Positions 21,359 through 30,989 of a stretch of DNA of 64,000 nt are shown piece by piece; within the stretch, counting starts at the first letter, position 1, and each line of letters starts with the position of its first letter. Source of the stretch: Gnetum montanum (Eukaryota > Streptophyta > Gnetopsida > Gnetales > Gnetaceae); assembly GCA_015680685.1 (NCBI GenBank), contig MNCI01023527.1, positions 777,883 through 841,882 of the forward strand, in the 5' to 3' direction. The notes below the pieces were generated by a model that worked only from the letters and a program-made list of their open reading frames with translations, made no database searches and had not been told where the DNA came from. The position numbers and the translations under genes are program-made.

Positions 21359-24120
21359 CCAAGTAATCTAGAAAATTCCAAATTACCATATGTTAGCCTA
21401 GAAATGTTAATTCAAAAAAATATGCTAATTTGATCTTTTTAATTTCTAAAAAATCAACTTCATTTTGAAACCTAAAACTATGTCCAATACATAGTACATG
21501 TCGAGACAATTCCAATGGTACAAATTTCGTCTCAATTGAACTTATGGTTTGAGAGATATTGATGTTTGAAGTTTCTTGTTATACGTGCATTAAAATAATA
21601 TTATATTATTAATTTATTATTTGAACAAAAAAATGTCAAAATTTTAGGATTAGGAATCAACCTGGAATTGCCATTTACCCATACCAAACCCTTACCTTGT
21701 CATTAGCTGAACCACCACAATTTTGAGTGGGAGGTAATGGGTTCAAACCTACATCCCCACAATTTTAATTTAAAAAGTTAAAAAAAAGAGGTCATGGATT
21801 TGACCCCAACATCCAAAGTTACTTTTAAAAATAATAATAATAACAATAAAACATAACAAATAAAAATATAATTATTAAAAAAATAACAACAAAAATTAAA
21901 ATTACAAAAATAATAAAAAAATAAAAAATAAAAATGTTTGTTTTTTAATTTTAAAGTTTAAAAAAAATGTGTGTTAACCACAACCGACCAAGCCCGCAAC
22001 CAGGCCTGCAGCCAATTTGACCGCGTGGAGCACCCACCACTATCTAGCAGTGGCCGTTCCAGACCCATCCTTCTCAACCCACAACACAATATTCAACATT
22101 TGCATTCATGGATGTGTGAAAAGGATTCACTGCAGTTGAATGGTGTTTCAACAGCAAAAGCATTAATCGTTCTTGTTGCCTGCAATTTGTATGTCAGAGC
22201 ATCAGTTTTGCAGACTCATGCAAAAAAAAAAAAAAAAAAAACACCACAAATTTGGTACGCAGTTCCAAAATTGGTGTATCAGCGAATACAAAAAAAAAAA
22301 AAATAGAAGATTCAATGCTTTGAAGCCATGATACCCCCAGCAAACCCACAAGATCATTGGATTTAATTCAAATTTTAGACACAGTAAACAGAGTGTGGGC
22401 CTGAGACAATCGCTGGACGGCTCGACGCGGCTTTGGTTCATGCCTTACATAGTTAAAAAAAAAAACTACATTTTCTACTAAAACTTTGAGAAATGATTGT
22501 CAAAATCTAAGCATATAGTCTGGGTATTGGAATTAGATTTGGCCCTTGGTCAAGCGAAATCAAAATTGTATTCAAGCCTTCGATTACGCAAATGATTTAT
22601 TTCATAATATGCGTTAAGAGGCAATCACAGCAGATTCTTGTGAACTCTAAGATCTGTAATATCCAATCATCCGAAGGTTCATGCAGACAAAACATTTTAT
22701 AAGATTCATGGACATTGTCAACGCAGTTTCACCAAATGTAGGCAAAGCCCAGGAACCCAAGGCTGGAAAGCGGAAGCCAACATCAATTCTGTGCTACAAT
22801 ACACAGACAGACGATGTGCAGCCTGACCTAACACAACACATCCTAAATCTGGAACCATGTTTTCAAGAATGAACCAAAATTACAAAATGATCATCAGCCC
22901 AGAGGATTGATTTTGCCCAAATCAGTACAGCGCATGGCATCCAAAAAGAACATTCAAATATGAAGGTCGTTCTACGGTGGTTTGCTACTGAAGTCTGTAT
23001 GAACACAAACGGGACAAAAATGAGGAACCTTCAAGTGTTTCCGTATAAACAGGACAGCAACAGGAATGCACTGTGCTCATATACAATGCTATGCTATGCA
23101 ACCGCAGCAGAAACAGTTAAAAAAAATGCAATGAAATTTTTTGTGACCCGCCGCAACCAGCTNGGGCAGGCTTGCGGCCAGCTGCAGCAAGGTTGCGGCT
23201 GAAGAAAACTAGTCCTTGGGCCAGCCCAAAGGGCACCTAAAAAAACAGAAAACAAAAAAAAAAAAGGACCGCCCACACAAAAACCGCCTACACAAAACCA
23301 CGCCTATGCAAAAATCAAAACCCTCGCATCCTACACCACTCCGCTGTTCGTGCCCACACCGCCTGTCGCGTTGCACCGCATAGCCCTACTACACCCACAG
23401 CCCTTCCCTTCGCAGCCTTGTCGCACTGCACAGCTCTACTGTGCCGTTCTTGCCTACCACACCATGCCGCTCATGGTCTCTAGCGCTACTACACAGACTT
23501 TAAAATGGCACGTCACTATGACCGTTGCTACTATTCACAACCAAATAACAAATTCTCTCTTATATGATGAAAAATTTTCAATTGTCCGTCAACTGATTGA
23601 AAAAATTTGAAATTCCTGTAATAAAATTCAAATTGTTGTCATTATGAATTTAAATTAAGAACTTGTGAGAATAGTTTTCAAATTTAAAATTTGGTACTGT
23701 GGTAGCAACAGAGATATAAAAATTCTGCAATCGCTTTGGAAGAGAACTCGGATGGGTCACTTCTCAAGAAGTCTCGTTTTCCACCTCAAATGTTCTAGAC
23801 TCTACTCTAGAAGCCATAACTTTTGATTTTGGAAACTTTTTTTAATGAACGAATCGTTGCCTATAGATTTTAACCTTCTAGATTTAATGGTGAAGTCAAA
23901 TCCATTCCAGGAACCCCAAAAGTTAGTTTTTACTTCTTGCCCAATATAGTGCCTCAAGATACTCAAAAATTTAATTTTGGCATCACTCAAGCATACGATG
24001 TCTATTTTCAACATATGAATAGTCATTTCTAACACTTTTCACCCTTCTGAACTCAATGGTGAAGTCAAATTTGTTATCTAGGCATCATATAATGTAATAA
24101 TATTATAACTTTAACCTTTT
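21359..24120 (+). mobile_element. X internal region, non-coding, including unassigned insert-like sequence
   Basis: To about 21680 this continues the X leader interrupted by G1. From 21780 it is A-rich simple sequence (AATAATAATAA, AAATAAAAATA). From about 21970 to 23130 it is more complex and looks like untranslated transcript sequence on the minus strand, with no frame I recognise. From 23144 it turns GC-rich (Pro/Ala/Cys-like codons in all frames). There is a single N at 23163. 23314 onward is repeated from 29942. No gag or pol motifs are seen. Confidence 0.5.
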
Positions 24121-24483
24121 AGGCTTTAAAATTTAATGTATAATCCTTGCAAATAATTTTAAGTTCACTATGGCATGTCATTAGTCAGTGTTCTCAAGAG
24201 GGGTAGAAAAGGTCATAAAAAATAATATAGTTAAATATTACTAAAAATCAGGTAATGTAATTATATATTACTAAAATTAGATAATATAGTTACATATTAC
24301 TAAAATTAGATAATATAATTATAAAAATAGATAATATAGTTATTCACTTGATGTAGTTGATTATTAGTCAATGTATTGGGTAAGGATCAGTTGATGTATT
24401 AGTTTAAGAAATAGAACAATCTTCAACTATTAAGAAAAGAGTATATTAATCCATCCTATAGTCAAAACATAGGGCAAAACAAC
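24121..24483 (+). mobile_element. Leader of the CCR4-like gene, conserved in three copies
   Basis: A/T-rich sequence containing a CACTATGGCATGTCATTAGT block also present at 36275-36300 and 4209-4229, followed by a diverged tandem stretch (TAGTTAAATATTACTAAAA, TAGTTACATATTACTAAAA). It is non-coding. Its conservation with the gene fragment in all copies suggests the gene and its leader moved together. Confidence 0.55.
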
Positions 24484-25113
24484 ATGGAAACTCAAAATGT
24501 CATTTCGACAAGGAGTATGATACTCATGAAGAGAAATGATCTAGACAAAAATCTAAGATTGAGAATGAAAGTTGCAACATACAACGTGCTTGCAAGATCC
24601 CTAGTGAGTGGGAAACAATATCCACTATGTCCATCGTGGACTTTGGATTGGCACGAATATCGATACCTATGCAGTTTAGTAGAGTTAAAGGATTTGGATG
24701 TTGATATCTTATGCTTACAAGAAGTTTTACCATGGAATTTTTTATATCAATTTCAACTAGATTTAAAAAAGATGGGATACTTAGGTATTTATAAGTAAAA
24801 AGGTTTTTATGGAAGTTTTTCTTTTGAGCTGTACAGATTAACATATTGTAGGAATTATAACATGGATGGTTGTGCGATCTTTTATAAAGAAGTCAAGTTT
24901 GAATTGGTACATTTGAATGGAGTTTAGAAAATATGATTTTTGAAATTCTAGAATTTTAAGTGATGGGAAAGAAAGAACAATCAAGATTTTGGAAAAATTA
25001 GATAGCCCTGGCAGTGATTCTAAAAGTTCATCTATTAGAAAGATGTGTATGCGTGGTTAACACACATTTAATTGCTAAACCAACATGTTTAGATATTAGA
25101 CTTTGTCAAGGAG
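24484..25113 (+). pseudogene. CCR4-type deadenylase-like gene, N-terminal half, duplication copy 1
   Basis: The open part (24484-24798, 104 codons) starts METQNVISTR and contains ATYNVLARSL, QYPLCPSWTLDWHEYRYL and DILCLQEVLPW, the N-terminal signature of the CCR4/nocturnin branch of the EEP nuclease superfamily: catalytic Asn (residue 33 or 34, in TYN) and Glu (residue 80, LQE). After a stop and frame change come NMDGCAIFYKEVKFELVHL and, near 25014-25110, RCVCVVNTHL and DIRLCQ, the ANTH...DVKLWQ part of the family. G2 inserted after CQ-G. CCR4 proteins remove mRNA poly(A) tails; this copy is broken by stops, a frame change and G2. The C-terminal half is at 56317-56840. Confidence 0.8.
25109..25113. 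repeat. Target-site duplication of G2, copy 1 (AGGAG)
   Basis: AGGAG abuts the TGATGAG end here. The same five bases precede the second 5' LTR (37190-37194) and follow the 3' LTR (56312-56316). Removing G2 restores an open CCR4-like reading CQ-GAYLIKK. Confidence 0.85.
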
Positions 25114-26055
25114 TGATGAGAGCGGTTACTCTAGTAGTTATTCTAATTATTAGAGTAAATTACTCTAGTGGTTACTCTAGTGGTTATTCTAGTAGTTTTT
25201 CTAATTATTAGAGTGGTTACTCTAGCGGTTGTTTTAATAGTTATTCTAATTATTAGAGCAGTTACTCTAATTATTAGAGTAGCTACTCCCGAGCCTATAA
25301 ATACAGTGCCTAGGTGCACAATTGGAAAAGAAAAGTATTTCAGTAGTCAAGTAGCAAAACTCTTGCAGTCTGTTTGAAAGTTAGAGTATTTTCCAAGTGC
25401 CCGCAGCAGGAGGTCTAAGTGTGAACGGATCTTTATTCGAGCATTGTGTACCTAAGCATACCTTGTGTATGGCAATAAAAACTAGCTCTTCGATTCATCC
25501 TTGCAACACTTGAGATTTGTTTTCTTACACATTTTTTAATTTTATTTTCTTATGCATTTATTTTATTTTATGCACTTTATATTTCTGTTATTAGCACAAT
25601 AATTCATTTTGATCAATTAAGAAAATCATTAAATTACACAAGCACAATTGCTTCAAGCATGCGTGTAATGCTTGGTAACCTAGTAACAATTAGCATTTGG
25701 TAATCCCAGCAGTCTTGCACTGGTTCAGAATGTGCACAACAAGTGGGAATGGATGCTTACCTTAGGATTAGTTAGAACTTAGTTAATGAGTAGTTAATTT
25801 AAATTAGTTACCTAGTTTTATCTCTTTCCCTATTAGCACAGGACATAAAAACATAAAAGATATAAAAATCATATGCCTCAAGCTTACTTAACCATTCAAT
25901 CGTGACATACAAGTAAGTTTGGGAAGACAAGGATCAATCAACCTATCTTTGTTCCACAAGGGCGCATAAGCACTTAGTCCTTGGAATTTGACTATATCGT
26001 GCGTGAAACGTTCTTATTCGTATGGTTGAGCGTAGGGGTATCTTGCCACTCATCA
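25114..26055 (+). mobile_element. G2 5' LTR, duplication copy 1
   Basis: TGATGAG...CTCATCA, 942 bases. In place of the CGCGATATCGCG array it has repeats of GTTACTCTAGTAGTTATTCT and the near-perfect palindrome CTCTAATTATTAGAG (25123-25285). TATAAATA lies at 25296-25303 and AATAAA at 25474-25479. The U5 region retains GCTTGGTAACC and TTTGGTAATCCCAG words shared with G1 and N1 LTRs. Confidence 0.9.
25123..25285. repeat. CTCTAATTATTAGAG palindromic repeat array, G2 LTR
   Basis: Alternating GGTTACTCTAG and CTAATTATTAGAG units upstream of the TATA box. Homologous arrays at 37204-37395 and 55353-55543 differ in unit number and order. Confidence 0.85.
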
Positions 26056-26074
26056 TTGGTGCCGTTGCTGGGGA
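26056..26074 (+). promoter_or_regulatory. G2 primer-binding site, copy 1
   Basis: TTGGTGCCGTTGCTGGGGA: the tRNA-Asp site with two C-to-T changes. The copy 2 equivalent at 38167 is further decayed. Confidence 0.85.
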
Positions 26075-26191
26075 CTTAGCTATTTGTGTGCTAATTAGAA
26101 CTTAGGAAATCATTCACATCGTTGGAATGAACCCTTAGGGTTGATTGAGAAAATAATAAACAAGAATACATTGCACACTGAATAGACAAGT

Positions 26192-26995
26192 ATGTCTCCT
26201 TCTTCGTATAAAAGTGCTTCATCACCTAGGTCTAAAACAAGAAACAATCAGTGGTGTAATACACATGACGTTGATTCGCTAGTCCCTTAACAAGTTTGAG
26301 TGGTATATATTCATACCGATGAGTATAGAGCAGACTTTACCTTTATCCTCCATCAAGATGAACAACTACGTTGGCAAGACTTAGAGGGTAACATAGTGTT
26401 ACCTTCCAATCGTTTAGTCATGAGCATGCTTCTTCATGATCTCACATGAATTAGCATGCTACACTTACACGTAGAATACATTGTGTAAGACCATGACTAG
26501 GGAGAATACCGTCCCACAAAGGCACAACATCAAAGAAACTTGCAACATGAGAGACATCATAAGTCTTTGAAGGGTAAGTGGTCCCAGGATGCCCCACATG
26601 TCTTAATCGAAAATGAGGGTGGTGACCCTACCTCAGGCAGTCGACCACACAACGATGTTCCTCCCCTTAACTTTGGCCAAGGGGTTGTGCACTAGAACCT
26701 TCATTCCACTATACATAACCCAGGTTCTAATACCCACAGGCACAAAGAATCTTAAAAAAGGGAGACGAACTCATGATAAAGGTGGACATTTTGATTGCAA
26801 TCATGATCGGGGCTGAGATTGTAGAAGAGAAGGTAGCAGACATTATCATGGTGATGGTTCTCCTTCTTCTTCACGTTCATCATCTCCTTCATCCTCTCCT
26901 TCAGTATCTAGACATAGTCATAAGAAAAAAGACCATGGGGATAAAGGTAGGCAAAGTGGAGGTCAGAAATGAATCAACTAGGAAAGGGGACAAAG
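26192..26995 (+). pseudogene. G2 gag 5' part, copy 1
   Basis: Starts MSPSSYKSASSPRSK and includes a HTDEYRADFTFILHQDEQLR-like segment equivalent to the G1 gag N-terminus. Multiple stops. At about 26990 the reading jumps from gag linker (equivalent to 39104) to RT end (equivalent to 42486). The junction shares CAA with both parents, so about 3.4 kb of gag, protease and RT is deleted in this copy. Confidence 0.75.
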
Positions 26996-27610
26996 TTATC
27001 CAAGGAATTACCCGTCAACTAGAGACTATCAAAGATATTTAGTCATTCCTTGGACATACTAGCTACTATAGGAGATTTATTGAGAACTTTTCAAAGTTTG
27101 CCAAACCATTGGTGGAATTAATGAAAAAGGACATATATTTTGAGTGGACCAAGGAATGCAAATTAACTTTTCAAACTTTGAAATAGAAGCTAGGAGAAAC
27201 ACCCATTTTACAAGCTCCTGACTGGTCCAAAGCATTTCATATCATGACTAATGCATCCAACTATGCCTTAGGAGTTGTACTTACATAGTTAGATGACTAG
27301 AAGCATCCTTATTACATCCACTATGCAAGTAAAAGTATTGCTGGTGTACAACTTAACTACACTACCGCAGAGAAAGAATTAATGGCTGTAGTGTTTGCAC
27401 TAGAAAAGTTTAGACATTATGTATTGGGATATAATGTATATATACATATAGATCATTGTGCAATAAGGTTCCTCATGAATAAGCCAATGGTAAGCCCTCA
27501 TATCATATGATGGCTTGTAATCTTACAAGAGTTTGATCTTACGATGATCGATAGTAAAGGCACCGAGAAAGTAGTTGCTGATCATTTATCTCAATTACGA
27601 TGGGACAATA
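26996..27610 (+). pseudogene. G2 RT end and RNase H, copy 1
   Basis: RT C-terminal HTSYYRRFI-like block, then RNase H of the gypsy type: NASNYALGVVL, QLNYTTAEKELMAVVFALEK, HYVLGYNVYIYIDH and ITDHLSQLRW-like sequences in order. Stops (for example TAG after VVLT) inactivate it. The YTTxEKE block is the conserved RNase H Glu region and the final D-H carries a catalytic Asp. Confidence 0.75.
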
Positions 27611-27779
27611 AAGAGGACGAGTATCCAATTTCTAATTATTTTCCTGATGAATTCATCTTTGCTGGTGTAGTGAGTAATCTATCACTCATGGAGACAAACT
27701 GGTATAGTAGCGTTCTTACCTATCTCCTCACCCAACAAATATCATAAAAATTAAACCTTAAGAAGAAACAATAGTTTCT

Positions 27780-28950
27780 TCACTGAGCCAAGTACTTTAT
27801 GGAAATCAATGGGCAACTTTACAAAGTGTGCTTTGATGGCTTGGTTTGATGGTGTGTTCCTGATATAGATCAATTGCGAGTTCTCCAAGATGCTCATGAG
27901 GGTCCTTGTGGGGGTCATTACGCTAGGAGATGAATGGCCATCAAGATCTTATTTGTAGGATATTATTGGCTTACATTGTTTCGGGATGCTCATCAATTCG
28001 TCCAATCTTGTAAGTGCTATTAATGTGATGGGGGAATGACTGCTAGAATGGAGGGTCTACAATAATGGATCCAATAGTTAGAACCCTTTGACATTTGGGA
28101 AATTGATTTTATGGGGCCAATGACACCAATGTCTAATGGAAAAGCCTATATCATTGTTGTTATTGATTACCTAACTAAATGGGAAGAAGTAGCTACTGTT
28201 AAGAATTATACATCATCTATGGCTACAAGATTTCTTCAATAACAAATCATAAATAGGTTTGGTGTGCCTCATGCACTTATTTCAGACAATGGTACCCACT
28301 TCATAGGTGAAATGTTTCAAAAATTAATTCAACACTTAGGGGTTGAGCATAAATTGACTACACCATACCACCCCCAAGCGAATGGTCAAGCAGAAGTTAC
28401 TAACAGGGAGATTACGAAGATATTGACAAGAACTGTTAGCAAGTTTAGGTGAGACTGGAGCACTAAACTGAACGATGCTCTTTGGGCATACCACTCCACA
28501 TGGAAACTCCCTATAGGCTACTCTCCTAATGAGTTAGTGTATGGTAAATTACCAATGCTTCCCATTGAAACTGAGCTCCATACACTATCCATGGCATGTG
28601 ACCTAAACCTTAACCTTGATCTAGCATAGAAACAACGGTTAGTAACCCTTAAGTTGCTAGATGAAAATAGAATAGCTACTCTTTCATCTAACGAGTTGCA
28701 CAAGGCATTCAATAAATAATGTTATGACCTAAGGATTAGGGAAGTTAAATATCAACTAGGAGATAAGGTTCTCTACTAGAATCCCACACATGTGCCACAA
28801 CATACTAAATTTCAAACACTGTGGAAAGGACCTTATATTATTTATGCAAATTTTCCTTAAGGGGCCATGACAATATACAAACCTGAGAACCCAGACAAGA
28901 AACTATTGGTCAACGTACAACAAACCAAACCTTTCCATGAGCTTAGGATA
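27780..28950 (+). pseudogene. G2 integrase, copy 1
   Basis: H-H-C-C zinc region (DAHEGPCGGHYARR ... SCKCY-CDGG, about 27885-28035), catalytic core with [20 protein letters not shown] (first Asp), VPHALISDNGTHFIG (second Asp, 28264) and GVEHKLTTPYHPQANGQAEV (Glu), then ALWAYHSTWKLPIGYSP-like and LVYGKLPMLPIETE-like sequence and a DENRIATLSSNEL C-terminus. Stops remain, so it is dead, but the catalytic triad codons are all present here. No chromodomain, consistent with an Athila-like assignment. Confidence 0.8.
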
Positions 28951-29944
28951 GCTAGTACACATGCTACCATTGTTGATGTACAACCTTACTCACTATTTTA
29001 GATCTCCTCCTTCCAACTTAGTCGTGGGGGAGATGGCCATCTATGCTAACTGTTCTAGGCCCTCAGTTCTTTTTGAATTTTTTTTACACATTCTTTCAAC
29101 TTTTTTTAATTTTGTTTTATACCATTTTTCATGTTTTTATTGTTTCTTTGTTTACTTGATTTACTTTTATTCATCATATAATAAGTGTTCATGATGGTGG
29201 AGTGAATTATATCATATTGATATCTAATGTTTGGTTTTTACCTTTGAATTATGATGCTAATATTATGGTATGGTTCTTTTGGTAAAACAAGCAATGAGTC
29301 CACACCATCCACTCATCCATACAACTCTATGGTCTCCTTTGGCTTGAAACTATATAGTCCCTTTTTTCTAAGTAAACTTGTTAATGAATTGGTAGCTAGG
29401 TATTTTTAAAACCAAGGAAAGACTCAATGGATGTGACTTTAGGGGATTCGATGCATTGGTGCTGGCGATTCTCTTAGGTGCTTGAATGCTTTTTCTTGGG
29501 TTTTCTGTCATTTTGACATTATTCAAATATTAGGAAGTTGAGTGAATAAAAATAAGTCTTTGCATGGTGTGGTTCTCATGCATAAACATAAAAAAAAGAG
29601 AGAAAAAAGATAAAAAGGTTAGAATTCAACGCACACCCCTTAGACATAATAAAGCAATATGGGCNTAGAATTCAACGCACACCCCTTAGACATAATAAAG
29701 CAATATGGGCTACAAGCATCGATTATGGCACTAGAAAGACATGTTACCCATTCTTGAAGGTTTCCTTTAACTAAGGCCCTTTCTTGCTTCCTGCTTCTCC
29801 ATCTCACTCTCATTGGGATGGTGCCACTCTTTGTGGAAGCATTCTTGTTGCCTTAAGAGGATGGATTGACCAAGTGTATTGATATGAGGTCACTGAATGT
29901 GGTTGGTTTGAGTCTAGATTTGGGATGATTTCTACTCAGTTATC
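28951..29944 (+). mobile_element. G2 tail, copy 1, ending at a tandem-duplication junction
   Basis: Post-integrase tail beginning near the TTAGTCGTGGGGGAGATGGC motif at 29028-29047. It matches 44480-45064 joined to 53912-54284, so it shows the N1 target site uninterrupted (CAAATATTAGGAAGTTGAG near 29525). The match stops at 29944, where sequence identical to 23314 onward begins. It contains a single N at 29665 flanked by a 45-bp exact repeat. Confidence 0.8.
29620..29710. other. 45-bp exact repeat around a single N
   Basis: 29620-29664 and 29666-29710 are the same 45 bases, separated by one N. The related tail at 54003-54048 has one copy. This is the expected look of two overlapping contig ends joined without merging. 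Confidence 0.8.
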
Positions 29945-30620
29945 AAAACCCTCGCATCCTACACCACTCCGCTGTTCGTGCCTGCAGCAGCGTGCAGGTC
30001 GACACCGCCCACACAGCCTGTCGCGTTGCACCGCATAGCCCTACTACACCCACATCCCTTCGTAGCCTTGTCGCACTGCACAGCTCTACTGTGCCGTTCT
30101 TTCCTACCACACCATGCCGCTCATGGTCTCTAGCGCTACTACACAAACTTTAAAATGGCACGTCACTATGCTGTGTTCTAGCCTTGTCCATCAACTGATT
30201 GGAAAAATTTGAAATTCCTGTAATAAAATTCAAATTTTTGTCATTATGAATTTAAATTAAGAACTTGTGAGAATAGTTTTCAAATTTAAAATTTGGCACT
30301 GTGGTAGTAACAGAGATATAAAAATTCTGTAATTAAGCGTGCTCGCTTTGGAAGAGAATTGGGATGGGTCACTTTTGAGGAAGTCTTGTTTTCCACGTCA
30401 AATGTTCTAGACTCTACTCTAGAAGCCATAACTTTTGATTTTGGAAACTTTTTTTAATGAACGAATTGTTTCCTATAGATTTTAACCTTCTAGACTTAAT
30501 GGTGAGGTCAAATCCATTCCAGGAACCCCAAAAATTAGTTTTTACTTCTTGCCCAATAGAGTGCCTCAAGATACTCAAAAATTTAATTTTGGCATCGCTC
30601 AAGCATATGATGTCTATGTT
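29942..30620 (+). mobile_element. X internal segment, start of duplication copy 2
   Basis: Repeats 23314-24010 with small differences and a short extra GC-rich insert (near 29985-30012). It ends at the LINE target site CATATGATGTCTATGTT (30604-30620). No gene. Confidence 0.75.
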
Positions 30621-30622
30621 CC

Positions 30623-30642
30623 GGGGGGGGGGGGGGGGGGGG
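30623..30642. repeat. Run of 20 G at the LINE 3' end
   Basis: Homopolymer exactly at the junction between target duplication and LINE 3' end. It may be a real poly(C) sense-strand tail or a sequencing or assembly artefact. Confidence 0.6.
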
Positions 30643-30989
30643 TCAGACTAGAAAAAGAGAATTTTATTAATTAAATGAGATTAAGTACATGATCTACATT
30701 TGAACATATTAATGGATAAATAGGGAGAAGAACAATGACAAATGCGGATGATGAAAGAAAACATCTTGAAAGTTAATCCTTCTTAGGGAGTGGGAGTACA
30801 TTCCAAAGAGCAACGTAATGCTGGGAATCCAAAAGAACTATGAGTTAATAAGACTAGGATAACAACAAAGAGCTCAAAATGCTCAAAATTATGATAACAC
30901 ACTCCGATGTAGTAGATCGAGATTGGGAGTAGTGCACGAGTTGGTGTATCTGCTCCAAGGCTACAAATAATAAAACAACTGATTAGTAT

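Noticed and set aside
21976-23215. CCGCAACC...CTGCAGC words at both ends of the unassigned X segment as terminal inverted repeats of a DNA transposon
   Set aside because: The match is weak, interrupted and next to a single N; no target duplication could be found.
25168-25377. Val/Ile/Leu-rich ORFs (also 37270-37455, 37224-37433 minus, 55249-55581 minus, 55343-55606) resembling membrane proteins
   Set aside because: They are translations of the CTCTAATTATTAGAG/GGTTACTCTAG repeat array in G2 LTRs; hydrophobicity comes from the repeat.
26773-27042. Open frame MIKVDILIAIMIG... (also 38724-39014) as a membrane protein
   Set aside because: Out-of-frame reading of the His/Arg/Ser-rich gag linker of G2.
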